A stretch of DNA of 64,000 nt, from assembly GCA_015501605.1 (NCBI GenBank), contig JADNRZ010000049.1, positions 1 to 64,000 of the forward strand. Direction: 5' to 3'. Below the pieces are notes generated by a model. The model ran no database searches. It had not been told where the DNA came from and saw nothing but the letters and a program-made list of their open reading frames with translations. Below, one piece after another: positions 1 through 11,516 of this stretch. Source of the DNA: Panaeolus papilionaceus (lineage: Eukaryota; Basidiomycota; Agaricomycetes; Agaricales). Each line of letters starts with the position of its first letter. Position 1 is the stretch's first letter. The translations under genes and the position numbers were made by a program.

Positions 1-2
1 AT

Positions 3-1790
3 TTATTGACAAGTTGGTCGGAATAATCCTTTAGAGCCAAACCACTCCCCGTTTATCTAATCAAGAAATATTTAGGCCGTGCTCCAGTAAGCGCTTATAG
101 AATATGCTCACCATATAATTCCAGTAGGCGTAAGGGAATAGATCCTATTGAAAAAAAATAAATTGTGAGATAAACTAACGCTCTCCTGCTTCAAACTGAA
201 TGGCTAAAATACCTTTTTTAAATGATAGAAAAACCTATGACAGAACAAGGTTAGTTTCGCAATCAAGATAAAGTCGTCCAACTCACTTGTTGCTCTTGCT
301 TTGGTCAAATACATCACCGAAAGTCTCCTTGGGTTCTAAGCCGTATTTGAATTCAGCAAGCATAAGTTCTCCGTATCCAGTAAGGAGCTAACACGACAAA
401 GGGTATAAAATGGTTGACCAGACGTAAACAAAAAATAGTGGCGTACAGGACAACTCGTGTAACCGTCGTAGGATGCAGTGCCAACTTTGCCCGTATCCAG
501 AAGCGAAACAAGGTTTTCGGTTAGAATGGGCGCCTGAGCTGTAATGGCAGCTGCCGTTTTAGATGTAGGGAGAGATGAACAGTCACCCAAGGCGAAGACA
601 TTGCTGTATTCAGCCTTGACGTGTTGGAGTGTTCCTGGATTGACTGGAACCCATCCCGTCGTTGGATCCGAAATTGGGGATCCTTTCAAGACATCGAGAG
701 GGCCCATCGGCGGCGTTACATGAAGCAAAGAATAGTCTACATCTATTGTAGAATCATCAGACGCTTTCTTGAAGGTAGCCTTCCGATTCGCTGCGTCGAT
801 CGACGTCAAGTTGTGACCAAAGTAACCCCCGACTCCTCGTTCTTTTCGCAGGTTTTCAAGAGCATCTGAGTATTTTTTGACAGCAAACATGGTGGGCATT
901 CCAGTGTAGAAGTCAACTTGAGTGGCAGCACGTCCAGTTCGTCTGAATCGGTCCCAGGCCATCCACATAATTTTCTGTGGAGCTGAATATTATTAAATGA
1001 GGGGAAGATTACTTGTTTCGACTAATTTTAACGTTGACATACCTCCAGCGCATTTGATAATCCCAGCGGGTTGAGTAAAAATGGCTTTTCCACTTTTTAA
1101 ACCTTCGATATCTGCCCAGACCTTATCGCAGGTATCATACGAATAGATAGTTGATACGCCAGAATTGGGGTCCTCAAGCGCTGCCCTAAGGCCGTTAATA
1201 TCACCAAAATTGGTCTGAAGACCTGTAGCAACGACCAAGGTATCATATGATATGTCTCGTCCTGATGAAGTTTTGACGGATGATGAGTCTGGTAAGAAGG
1301 ATTGGACATATTCGGGAATCAAGGAGATGTGCGGAGGAATGAGTGATGCGAGTGGACGACTGAAATCAGATTTTGGCTTTAAACCAGAGCCTACGAGAGT
1401 CCTGTTATTGTTGAAATAAGTAAAAAATGCACTGGTTGTCAATAGAGATAACTTACCATCCCGGCTAAGGAGTAGTTTAAAGCAACATAAGCATAACAAA
1501 CTGTAGTTGTACTCTTTGACAAACCTGATAGTAGTGATTTTGGGAACCATCAATAATTGCAATGTCCCCTTGGTTCAAAGGTTTCCCTGCATCTTTGAAA
1601 CGATTGAAGATTTGCTGAGCAACAGATAGACCACCAGAGCCTGAGCAAATTGATGAGAATATTGTTAGATTGACTGCCAGATTTTGTGCAACATACCAGC
1701 TCCTACAATCAGTACTTTGTATTTTTTGTTGTTTACCTGAGTAGAAGTAGATGCTAGACGAACACCTTTGACCAAGTTTTTAGCCAACAT
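3..1790 (-). CDS. hmt2: Mitochondrial sulfide:quinone oxidoreductase, complete, 9 exons
   Basis: This FAD enzyme oxidises sulfide in mitochondria and passes the electrons to ubiquinone. The N-terminus looks like a mitochondrial presequence (MLAKNLVKGVRLASTSTQ), followed by the FAD-binding motif VLIVGAGSGG. Later come KCAGAPQKIMWMAWD, the second dinucleotide fold, VFALGDCSSLPTSKTAAA, and the C-terminal membrane-anchoring part with FYHLKKDLFPYAYWNYM. My exons on the minus strand are 1790-1697, 1640-1525, 1464-1457 (8 nt, coding PGW), 1401-1043, 982-447, 387-287, 234-213 (22 nt), 144-112 and 56-3. They total 1323 nt, or 440 residues, and all splice phases agree. The stop lies only 3 nt from the window edge, so the 3' UTR is outside. 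The small exons are easy to miss, and reading through the intron near 285 gives a false early stop. Family identity is by recognition of HMT2/SQOR-type motifs. Confidence 0.9.
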
Positions 1791-2085
1791 GATGGTTTAT
1801 AAGTAAAGAAAGCAAGATTGAAATAATTTTAACATGGTTATTGTAGAAAGTGATGAGCATTGCTCAATAATGATGCGATTGTTTGCTTACATAAGTAACT
1901 AATACTGATTACTCGGCTGACTTTGAACTCTCTTGACTTGAATCTAAACTTCATTGTAACATTTTCTAAATCTTTATATATTTCCACTAGTGCAGAGCAC
2001 TTTTCTTGGACGTCGAGCAGGTCTCCACCATCTTTCTTTTTTTTAATTATTTTCTTTGTAAATATATTTTGTATTTTCTTTCATT
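1791..2085. promoter_or_regulatory. Divergent promoter between the sulfide:quinone oxidoreductase and Mso1-like genes
   Basis: The 295 bp between the two opposed start codons must hold both 5' UTRs and both promoters. The stretch just before the Mso1-like start is T-rich on the plus strand. No clear TATA box or other element was identified. Confidence 0.4.
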
Positions 2086-3134
2086 ATGCCACCTTCAGCA
2101 TTTGGTCTACCCAGTAATCCTCGTGGTCGTGTAGGAACATCACCATTTCAGCATTCAGCTGCATCCCCAAGGCCTAGTATTGCTCAAACTTTACCTCGTA
2201 ATCCTGGAGAGCACCGCTCAAACCGCTCAGTAACGTCTCTTCCAACTCGACCTACAGTAACTAGGCAGCTTCACGAAACACAGCCTCCTCGTCCGCCAGC
2301 TCAACCCTCCAGAAACATCGATACTTACGGAGAAGAATATACACCTCGTCGTTCTAGGGAATCTGACCACAGCTCTGCTTCATCCTCTTCAGGTTCTTCC
2401 ATATGGGCAAGAGAGGCAGCCAGCCAGCGTTCTTCAAGAACAACTCTCCAAAGTTACGATGGAGACGACGGTTTCAAGGATGTATCTCAACTACCACCCA
2501 AAGATACCACGTAAGCTTACCTTCTAAAAAGATTTTTGACATCTGTCTTTGGTTGACGTTCACTTTATTTGTCTTTAGTGGTGACCCCTCCACCTTCAAT
2601 GTCGATACAGGTCATGTCTGGAGTCGTGTAACAGAAGCTGCCAATGTCATCACTGGTGTTGGTAAAGTGTTGGCATCTGGTCTAGCAAGTTACAGCGGTG
2701 GAGATGAAGAAGGTCCGCATTTGCTGTCAACGAGTATTGTTCCAAATATTCATTTACTTATCCTTGTAGAGCCTGATAACCACCTCACAAATGTTTTGAG
2801 AGCTTATCATCTTGCGAAGGCCGCATCCCCTTCTGACCTTCCTGATTGGTTATTCACCGAACGAGAAAGGCGTCTGCCAGGTTTTCAGCAATCCGAAGCC
2901 AGTTCTGAAGGCCAAGCTCGAGGTGATCGCTTGGCCCAGACCTCCGAGACAAGTTACCGCCGAGATATCCACCGTACCCAATATTTGGAACGCACTTTTG
3001 AACAACCTCCAGAGCCTACATACCGCCGTGAAAGTCCATCACAGTCCTCGCAGTCCCGTGCCTTTGGTGATCGTTTGAGGGACCTACGCAAGGTTCCTGG
3101 TGCTTCTTCCATTCCCAGTCGTCGTCAATACTAG
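2086..3134 (+). CDS. Mso1-like Sec1-binding exocytosis protein
   Basis: The protein starts with a long disordered region rich in Ser, Pro and Arg. A short conserved block follows: HVWSRVTEAANVITGVGKVLAS, then DNHLTNVLRAYHL and SDLPDWLF. This order resembles the Sec1-binding region of fungal Mso1, which acts with the SM protein Sec1 and SNAREs in polarised secretion. The C-terminus is again Arg/Ser-rich and ends SRRQY. Intron 1 runs 2511-2578 (GTAAGC..TTTAG). A second intron at 2713-2769 is likely but has a weak donor (GTCCGC); it is 57 nt, so leaving it in keeps the frame. Assignment to the Mso1 family rests on motif resemblance alone. It could also be another fungal protein with the same LPDWLF module. 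Confidence 0.6.
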
Positions 3135-4143
3135 CTGTGTTTCCTTCATGGACCTAATGATAGATGACACGGATATGAAGACGAGTGTGTGTGTGTGGTC
3201 AACTATAAATAATATCTTAGTGATGGAGGTTATTAATGGCTACAAATGTTTGAATTTATAGAAGCAATGGGTTTCTTGATTTATCATGAAACTTGTATCA
3301 ACGAAACAAACGAAGACCCAACTATAAATGAATAATGGGAAACGGCAACCCAATTATAACATTGAAAGTAGCGATTTGCTGATGACTTGCCAGACGCTGT
3401 TAGTTTGATTGGTCCACTGACAATCGGTCAGGGACTAAGTATAGAAGACGGATACTTAAGCATGATTGGAGATGGTAACCACTTCGTGGCGGAGCATTCC
3501 GTCACAACTCTCACCAGAATGAGTGCAACCATCGCAACAAATGCCTGCGTGCAATACAATGTTTCGCTCCCTACCCACTCATAATCTTGTAAAAAAACGT
3601 GCTTTACATGAACTCTTATCTAGGTGCGTGTATATTTTTGACACCTGGACAATGCATGGTACCAAAAAATTGTCGAAATGGTGTATTCTAAGATTTCTGA
3701 TTGGAGTACTCGGGGGAAGTTGAGCAGAACCCATAATAGCGGAACGGGATCACGGGTTTAACATAGGCGGCAACTCTCATGATTGATGTTTCCATGGTCG
3801 CGACTTGTGGATTTTAAATAAATACCTCCCAGACATTTGGTTTCCTCACCCTTTCCTTTGGCCGCCTCTTTCATTTCGTTCTTTTCGTTCTTTTCTCCCT
3901 CTTTTTTTTTTTTTACCGTCGAGTTGATCTTCGACCAGGTCCCTCTTTCATTCAATCGAGGTCAATAAACGTTCTTCTTCTTTGGCGCTTATCCCAGTCT
4001 GATCGCTTTTTCCTGCAGATCACCACTCTTTGACAGAGATTCAAAGTAGCAGTCCTCCAGGGAGGTTCCATTGACATCGCAAGCCGACAACTTCGACAAA
4101 AAATTTCACAATCCTTTCGTAACTTTTATTCTACTCTTTAATC
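3135..4143. other. Intergenic region with cupredoxin promoter
   Basis: About 1 kb without a convincing gene. It holds the Mso1-like 3' UTR, with a short GT repeat at 3185-3196, and the upstream region of the cupredoxin gene. The latter contains a TTTAAATAAA-type AT-rich element near 3813 and a strong pyrimidine tract around 3897-3914. Short open frames here lack codon-like composition or recognisable products. Confidence 0.5.
3185..3196. repeat. GT dinucleotide microsatellite
   Basis: Six GT units lie about 50 bp after the stop codon of the Mso1-like gene, in its probable 3' UTR. Confidence 0.7.
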
Positions 4144-5655
4144 ATGGTCTTCATCGCCCCTTTCTTTGCCGTTGCACTCCTATCCGGTTTCACCTCCGCT
4201 CTTCCTCGTCCCGATAGCTCTTCCAACGAGCCCGCTGTCTCCGCACCTAATGGCATTCCTATGACTGACGCTTCGGATATTCAATTACCGTAAGTTGTTT
4301 TTTTTTTCTGCGTAATTTGGCGGTGGAATTCGAATAACCCTTCTGTTCAGCACCCCAGCAACAGCAGCTCCTATGTCATATGAAACCCCCTCTGCGTCTT
4401 ACGGTTCCAGCTACGGGTCGTCAGGAAGCTATGGATCATCTGGAAGCTACGGTGCTCCCCCCAGCTACGGTTCCTCTGAGTCCTCAAGCTCGGCCGCACC
4501 CATGTACAGCGCTCCCCCTAGCTACGGCTATGGTTCAAACCAGGAATCTTCCTCTGTTGCGTGGACAAGCACCAGCAGCGCATACCAAAGCTACTCAACC
4601 CCCAGCTACGGCTCTGGTTCATCAAACTGGAACAACCAAGGTTACAGTGACTGTGTCCAACGTGAGTCGTTTTGACACATGCTACACAGTACTTGCACTA
4701 ATTTCTTGGCTCGACAGAATGTGTTGCTTCCTATGGTGGTTTGAGCACCGCTACTTACAACCAACCCACCGCTACCACAGCGCAGGCTGGCTCATACGGT
4801 ACTGGCGCAACACACACTGTCATCGTTGCCCCTACCCAGGGTGTTCTCCGATACATTCCCTTCGCCGTCAATGCATCCGTTGGTGATACTATCAAGTTTA
4901 TGTGGGGTGCCAACAACCACACTGTCACTAAGGGATCTGCCCTTCTTCCCTGCAACAGGTCAGCAGATGCGCTCTTCACCTCGGGAACCCAGAACAAGGA
5001 CTTCGTCTGTAAGTTGCGTCCCGAATGAGTTACCTAGTTGAATTCTGATGTCTTCGTTTCAGTCACCCAAGTTGTTAACGACACCAATCCAACCTTCTTC
5101 TACTGCGCTACTCCCAACCATTGCCAGCGTGGTATGTTCGGTATCATCAACCCACCTAACGCATTGGCTGCCCCTACATCCGTCGGTGGAATGATGCAAT
5201 CCCTCGCTGCCAACAGCTCTGATCTCGCCGCCTATGCTTCTTACACCTCATCTCAAACCTCTGGCAACGACGCTGCTGCTCGCTGGGGAAGCGGTATTGA
5301 TATGGCCAACCTCCCTGAGTGGGCCCAGCCATACGCCGCTGAGAACGTCCTCTACACCCGTACCTTCCTCGCTGCCAACCCTGAACTCATCAAGGAGGAT
5401 GGATCTGTTGATCTTGCCACCTCTGGCTCAACTCCTCTCATGATCCCCCAGGACTTCAGTGTTGCACTTGCCGCTTCCTCCGCTTCAACCCCTGCGGCTG
5501 GCACACCATCCGTCGTTGCCACCGACCCAGCTGGTGCTGCTGCTGCCACTCCCTCTGGATCCACTCAGAGCCAGACTGGTGGAGCTGCATCCATCACTGC
5601 ACCCAAGGTTGTTGTCGGTGTCATTGCTGCTGTCGCAACCTTCTTGATGATGTAA
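4144..5655 (+). CDS. Secreted GPI-anchored cupredoxin with Ser/Tyr/Gly-rich N-terminal region
   Basis: This is a predicted cell-surface blue-copper-like protein of 446 residues. It has an N-terminal signal peptide (VFIAPFFAVALLSGFTSALP) and a low-complexity region of SYGSS/SYGAPP repeats at about residues 60-150. A plastocyanin-like domain follows, then a Ser/Ala/Thr-rich stalk and a hydrophobic C-terminus (VVVGVIAAVATFLMM) typical of a GPI-anchor signal. The type 1 copper ligands are visible: His in NNHTVTKG, then Cys-x4-His-x4-Met in CATPNHCQRGM. Exons are 4144-4289, 4351-4661, 4718-5008 and 5063-5655, all in phase. Fungal proteins of this class are abundant, and their substrate or electron partner is mostly unknown. 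The cupredoxin fold is clear; the physiological role is not. Confidence 0.88.
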
Positions 5656-6112
5656 AATTTGAGCTGTTCATGAAACCCTTCCTCCAGTAGACATGCAACG
5701 ACATACGGACCATATATTTCATTTTCGTAGAATAATCGCAAGCCATGCATTAGGATACCACTTTTTTCGAACTTCTGTCGGACTCTAACCATTTACCCTC
5801 TCTTGCTACTTCGGGCTTTTTGATTCTTTATTACCTTTTCACTCTTCACCATCTTTTTTTTTGTAGCATCCTCCACCATGTGTTCATTCGTGTAGAGCTT
5901 GCTCGCGGCACCAATTGAAAGACAGCTGTCAACCGATATTTGATACCTCTGCACCCTTAACAGCCCTGAACTCAGGTGCAATGGAAATCAGCGAATCGTG
6001 GGCAGAGATCGCCAAGAAAAGAGGAACCTAGAGCAACATACAGCTGTTCTGCCAAACCTGTCATATATACAAGTCTTGGATACAGGCTGTTTCCAAGCTA
6101 CGATGGCCCAAA
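5656..6112. other. Convergent 3' regions of the cupredoxin and NEPRO-like genes
   Basis: The 457 bp hold the two opposed 3' UTRs. I see no coding region. Short open frames on the minus strand have no recognisable content. Confidence 0.5.
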
Positions 6113-7285
6113 CTAGAACCCAAAAATGTTGTCAATCTCGTTTTTAGGGACCGTCCGCTTCTTTTTTTGTGACGAAGAGTTGCCCTTTTTTCCTTCCCTC
6201 TTTTCTGAGACCGGCTGGACAGTTTGCTTGACTCGCAGCAAATCCTCTGCAAAGGGAAGCAGAATGAGCGACATGATGTTGGAAAATTAGCATAAAAAAC
6301 GGTCTTGGTTGCTTACTGTGATCTGACTGATGAGCAACGGAGCCACTTGAACCGTGACTCTGAGGTAAGATCCGCTGAATGAGAACACTTGGAGAGGGCT
6401 CCGTCTCTGTCAGGTTACAGCGTGGTGTCTCAGAAGTCAATGATGAATCGTTGCTCTTTGAATAAATATCAAGCTGTAACAAAGAGACTTGATCGTTTGT
6501 CTATGAATTCAATGTTAATTTCAGTTGTCCAACTGTTGCAACACCGGTGGATGCGCACATAAACGGCCTCTAATACTCGGCGCAGACAAGCCACATGGAG
6601 CGCATGAACTTCTTTCAGTTCCAAGCAAAACATGCGGATTCGTGAAGCAACCGCTATAAACGTGAGGAGGAGTTGTGCAAAAGCACCCGACTGCATGGAG
6701 CGATGGAATGCCCTTCAGTGCGTTTTTAGAAACATTTCAAACAGTTCGACCCATTCCCTTACCTATATGCAACGAGTGTGATGTCGCAAGCCTAGTTAGA
6801 GCTCAGTGGGTGACGTTTATGATTTACATATATTTGAATGCACCTTCGTAGAAAGCATGAGAGCATCTTTGCATGTCATTAGCGTTGATTTGGCACGTCG
6901 ATTGTCTGGGCAATGTGACCATGGTCCTTTCAACGCACTTCAAGGTTGTCAAGCACGGAACATGATCTTGAGAACTGAAGACACAATACATTGGAGTTGA
7001 CGAGTCATAAAAACTACAGCGGAAGTCATGCATTACTTGATGCATGTTCTTCTTCTGTATCTTCTCCGAATAACGGCGAATCTCGACAACATTTCTCCAG
7101 AAGAGTGCACCTCGATGCTGATTCTTATTCTTGTAGATGAGACGCTGAAAGATTTGCAGCTCGTTGGATAAAGAATTTAAAGTTTCCTGAAGCCTCCTGT
7201 TTAGTATTTTTATGTTCTTGAGTTCAAGATCTATAGCCTTGTGTTGAGAAACATTTAATAAGGACCTTGAGATAGGTGTGGCCAT
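6113..7285 (-). CDS. NEPRO-like nucleolar protein (N-terminal NEPRO domain)
   Basis: The signature is in the first 100 residues: an amphipathic N-terminus, then QRLIYKNKNQHRGALFWRNV and EIRRY. This matches the N-terminal domain of nucleolus and neural progenitor protein (NEPRO), which is linked to pre-rRNA processing and RNase MRP. Further matches are LKGPWSHCPDN, AFHRSMQSGAFAQLLLTFIAVASRIR, and a Lys-rich C-terminus ending KNEIDNIFGF. Exon 1 ends at 6990. A 29-nt exon at 6763-6791 is needed, because without it an apparent stop interrupts the frame before AFHRS. Introns are short and the phases agree where I traced them. The gene is divergent from the AP-1 beta gene. Identification is from family motifs; function in this fungus is inferred. 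Confidence 0.68.
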
Positions 7286-7450
7286 GATGATGGTAGAGGG
7301 ATAGTTAGACGCGCTGTAAATAACAGCAAACACAAGTTCTGATTTGCAATTCATTGGTTACGAGTCAAAGTCCAAATGACATTAGGTTGTGATAAAGCAA
7401 TAACTTGTCTTTATCGCTTCTCCTTGATATCTATCTTCATCGTTGCTTGA
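7286..7450. promoter_or_regulatory. Short divergent promoter, NEPRO-like / AP-1 beta
   Basis: About 165 bp separate the two start codons, so both promoters and 5' UTRs overlap here. No TATA box is evident. Confidence 0.4.
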
Positions 7451-10118
7451 ATGTCTACGCCAGGTCAGGATGCAAAGTTCTTCCAGAGAGGAAAGATTGA
7501 AGTTTGTTTCTTTTGTCGCGTCATATCCTAGTATTTCTCCCACTTACCCGAACGATATCAGGAATTTCGTGCCGATCTTCATGCAGCAGAGGCCAAGGAC
7601 AAGAAGTTTGTTAAGAGAAAGACGGTGCTAAAGAAGATTGTTGCAAACATTACCATGGGCAATGATAGTCGGTAACCGTTGCTTTGCCTTACCGCGTACA
7701 CCACGCTCAGACCTTCGTATCAAAAAGTGTCGCCCCTGTTCACTGACGTCGTGCAATGTTTGGGAACTCCTCTACTCGAAATCAAGAAAAGTGTGTGATA
7801 CCTTCTTAGTGTGAATCTCTGACCTTATGATTGTCGCTATCAGTGGTCTACCTCTTTCTAATCAGCTACGGGAGGTCAAAACCAGATCAGATCCACCTCG
7901 TCATCCCCAACTTCCTTCAGGTAAGAGAGACCAACGTAGCTATTATGACACCGAATTGAAATTATTTACGCAGGACTGTAATGATCGAAACCCCCTCATT
8001 CGTGCGCTCGCCATTCGAACCATGTCATACATTGCGATTCCAGTTGTGACGGACGCTTTGGCCGAAAATCTGCGCCATTGTCTACGAGATCGCGACGCAT
8101 ATGTCCGCAAGACAGCTGCTATCTGTGTCGCAAAACTTTACAACGCCGACCCTAGGAAGGCTGAGAAGAACGGCTTCGTTGAGATGTTGAGGGACCTGAT
8201 GCTGGATGCCAATGCCACCGTTGTGGCCAATGCAGTGGCGGCATTGTCAGAAATTGGAGACAGGTTAGATGGCGTAATTTTCAAACTCAATCTTGCAACT
8301 GCAAATCGACTACTTGCGGCTCTTCCAGAGAGCTCAGAGTAAGTCCTTCATTTCCCAGATTTTTAGGTGACTTATCGCCGCACTAGGTGGGGTCAGATTT
8401 ATATCTTGGATTCCCTGTTACGTTTTGTACCCGAACGACACGCAGATGCAGAAACTATGGCAGAGCGTATTATCGTTCAACTGCAGCATGCAAATTCAGC
8501 GGTCGTCCTCACCACTATCAAAGTTCTCCTTTACCTGATGAATTATATGGAGAACCGTCGATTGATAGATGCTTGTTGCAAGAAAATGGGACCACCATTG
8601 GGTACTTGTTTTACGCACCATCTACCCTCGATCAGCTCACCTAACTGTGTTTGTTCAGTGACTCTGCTTTCGTCAGGTCCCGAAGTACAATACGTCGCAC
8701 TACGCAACATCCTCTTGATCATTCAGCGTCGACCTGCTGTCCTGAAAAACGACGTTAAAGTGTTTTTCTGCAAGTACAATGACCCAATTTATGTCAAGCT
8801 TGCCAAGTTGGAAATTATGTATCGGCTGGCAAGAGCAGAGAATGCCACAGAGGTCCTTGCAGAACTACAGGAGTGAGTGGTTTTTTATTCATCGAAATAT
8901 AACTTGACATTTCTTTCAGATATGCTACCGAAGTTGACGTTGACTTCGTTCGTAAAGCTGTGCGGTCCATTGGCAGACTGGCCATAAAGGTTGAAGTTGC
9001 GGCAGATCAATGTATTAAGGCGTTGCTCAGTCTCATTGAGACTGACGTAACCTACGTCGTTCAAGAAGCTGTGATTGTAATCAAGGACGTGTTCAGGAGG
9101 TACCCCGGGAAGTATGAGGGTATCATACCGACTCTTTGCGAGCATATCGACTCTCTAGACGAGCCAGAATCCAAAGCAGCTATGGTCTGGATTATTGGTC
9201 AGTTCGCCAACCGTATAGACAATGCCGACGAACTTCTGGATGTGCTGCTGGACACCTTTTTGGAAGAAAGTGTTGAGGTACTGTTGCTGCTTATTTGCGT
9301 TTGAGATAGACAAATCCTCACACTTCATCTAGGTCCAATTAGCTTTATTAACGGCTTCGGTCAAACTTTTTATTTACAAGTCCAACGTAGAACGAACGAA
9401 AACATTAGTACACAAGGTGCTGAAGTGGGCTACGGAGGAAGTAGACAATCCGGATCTGCGAGACAGAGGTTTCATGTATTGGCGAATGTTGGCTATTAAT
9501 CCTTCAGCTGCAGGCGACATTGTGCTTGCGGAGAAACCTGCAATCACGACGGATTCGGATAGAATGGACAGAGGAGCGCTGGATCAGCTGCTATTGCACA
9601 CCGGTACATTGGGCAGCATATACCATAAAAACCCAGAGGTAAATTTTTGTTTATTGCCTATCCCTCGAGTTAATGTTATTTTGCAGACATTTATCCGCAA
9701 TGCCACGGGTAAAGCTCTCGTCGACAGCCCTGCCCTCAACCCTCACTCCCGTGCAGTTCTGATACCGCTAGCTGCTGTTCGACTCCCTCATTCTGTAATC
9801 TCGGTGCCTGGTCCCGGTCCAGTGGAATCTCATGCAACCGCCGCAACCGACAACCTTGTTTCAGTGGACAAGGAACCGCCCCCGCCGCCACCTTCATCAG
9901 GAAAACCGACACAAGTAGAAACCACAGGTAATACCGGGGATGCAGGATCGGAGGATGGGGATGGGGACGATGATGCCCCACCTGCTATCAAATCCAATAG
10001 CAATGATCCATATTCCAACTTAGACAGCGCGTTTGGAAACTATCTGGCGGATGCACCCCGGCCGATGGGCAACACTTCTGGTCCACAAAGGCAATTTGAA
10101 GACGATCTATTGATCTAA
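7451..10118 (+). CDS. Clathrin adaptor AP-1 complex beta subunit (beta adaptin)
   Basis: Large adaptin subunit of a clathrin adaptor, acting in trans-Golgi/endosome sorting if it is AP-1. The spliced N-terminus reads [59 protein letters not shown], and [10 protein letters not shown], and is diagnostic for beta adaptins. The HEAT/ARM-like trunk continues through [20 protein letters not shown] and [14 protein letters not shown] to [21 protein letters not shown]. The protein ends in an acidic, Pro-rich hinge (DDLLI) with no C-terminal ear domain, as in yeast Apl2. There are about ten short introns. AP-2 beta is very similar, so the AP-1 label is a best guess. Confidence 0.88.
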
Positions 10119-10250
10119 ATGCGAACACTGACTTTTTACTCTGTATCTGGGACATTTCTTTTTCTCCGATGTATTATATGGAATTTGAGCCAATTCAATT
10201 ATAAGAAGGGTAACAGATGATTAAATATGGAGATGAAGAACATCATGTTG

Positions 10251-11273
10251 TCAGCCTTTCACTGCGGGGCGGAGGGAATTATAATGCTGGGAATGGTGTC
10301 ATAACATATGGGTGATTGAGAGAAACGGTAGGACATACCTCTCCAAGGCCATACATGCGTCTGTGGTAGCTTATTCTGATGGCTGGCAGAGGACTGGTTG
10401 GTGATATCTCTTGACCCGTAGGATGATGGGTAACTATGGGAGGAGTACTTCCTTGTATGACGTGAATGGGTAGATTGAGAGCCTTGCTTAGAGCTACAAT
10501 TTCAGGTTCGCCGCCCCACATAGCGGTTTCTCGAATGGCTTTGCAATAAGACTCGAATTCTACTTGACTCATAAGGCCAGGTTCCTGAGCACCCTGACCG
10601 TCTTCGCCTACTTCCGAAGGCAGGAAAGGAAGAAAGTCATCCCGATGGGAGTATATGTAGTTTGCTGCTGTTAGTCGAACGTTGGCATACGTTGCTTGGT
10701 TTGGAGATATAATCTGCAACAGACTGAGTTGATCTGCAATGGCTGAGAAGAGACAGTGACCATCTGGGTTGATCTAAATATGATATAGTATATGAGATGC
10801 ATAAACATGAGTAGAGAGAAAATGGTGGACTTGCTTCGTGTATTTTCAGCCCCAATTTTTTACAGGTATCCAAGATTAGTTCTTCCTCTTCCCTAGCTTC
10901 CTTCTCTAAACGTGCTTGGTTTTCTGGATCGTCTGGACCATAAGCTTTAGCCAGGACTGCAGCCTTTCTCGCCTACATAAGTTTGATGAAATGAGTAATT
11001 GAACCGTGTGATGTTGGATATCAAGTTAATAACCTGACGAGCCTTGAAACGAGACTTTGCATCTTGCTTTGGTTGAGTCTCTATCTGAACTGCTTTGGCA
11101 TTTAGATCCATGTCGTTGAGTAGATTAGCTGACTGCTGTTGAACATTTTGATCTCTCGAGTCGAGTTGTGCCAAAAGATCGTTCATAAGATCGTCGTCGT
11201 CTTTGTTCATTTCTGAAGGTGATAGTTCAGGTAAAGGTTGGGATTTCTTTGATTTCTTCTTCTTCTGAGCCAT
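10251..11273 (-). CDS. OTU-domain cysteine deubiquitinase (OTUD6/Otu2-like)
   Basis: Predicted deubiquitinating enzyme. The N-terminus is Lys-rich (MAQKKKKSKKSQ), with helical charged segments (FKARQARKAAVLAKAYG). The OTU domain has the catalytic motif INPDGHCLFSAIADQL (Asp, Cys) and ends with the catalytic His in GEHYNSLRP, reached only through the last exon near 10251-10270. Between them are YCKAIRETAMWGGEPEIVALSKAL and a strand set typical of the family. In yeast, Otu2 works on 40S ribosomal subunits, so a translation-linked role is plausible. The gene converges with AP-1 beta, with 132 bp between stops, and diverges from the smgGDS-like gene. Confidence 0.88.
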
Positions 11274-11516
11274 TTATAAGTTGAAGAGTAGTGGAGTAGA
11301 GTGGATTAATGAATGAAATCATTGATAAATATTACTTTAAATCTAATCTAATCTTATCAAACTTACAATAACAAACAGACTCATAAGTTGTCGACTCCCT
11401 GCCTCTCTGCCTCTACTCTATCTATCTCCTCAGATTTTGTTAGTTCATTTACATTACAAGTCGTATACCCCAATTTACGACTCTATCAACTCTTGATTTT
11501 ATCTCTTACACCATCC
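11274..11516. promoter_or_regulatory. Divergent promoter, OTU deubiquitinase / smgGDS-like
   Basis: The 243 bp between opposed start codons is AT-rich near the OTU side and pyrimidine-rich near the other. No specific element was recognised. Confidence 0.35.

Noticed and set aside
336..968. Minus-strand frame ending near 336 as the C-terminus of the sulfide:quinone oxidoreductase
   Set aside because: It reads through an intron at CCT|GTACGC; splicing to LLTGYGELMLAEFKYG and three further exons gives the expected family ending.
6700..6800. Premature stop in the NEPRO-like gene
   Set aside because: The sequence with the stop is a 50-nt intron starting GTAAGG; a 29-nt exon at 6763-6791 gives a continuous frame.
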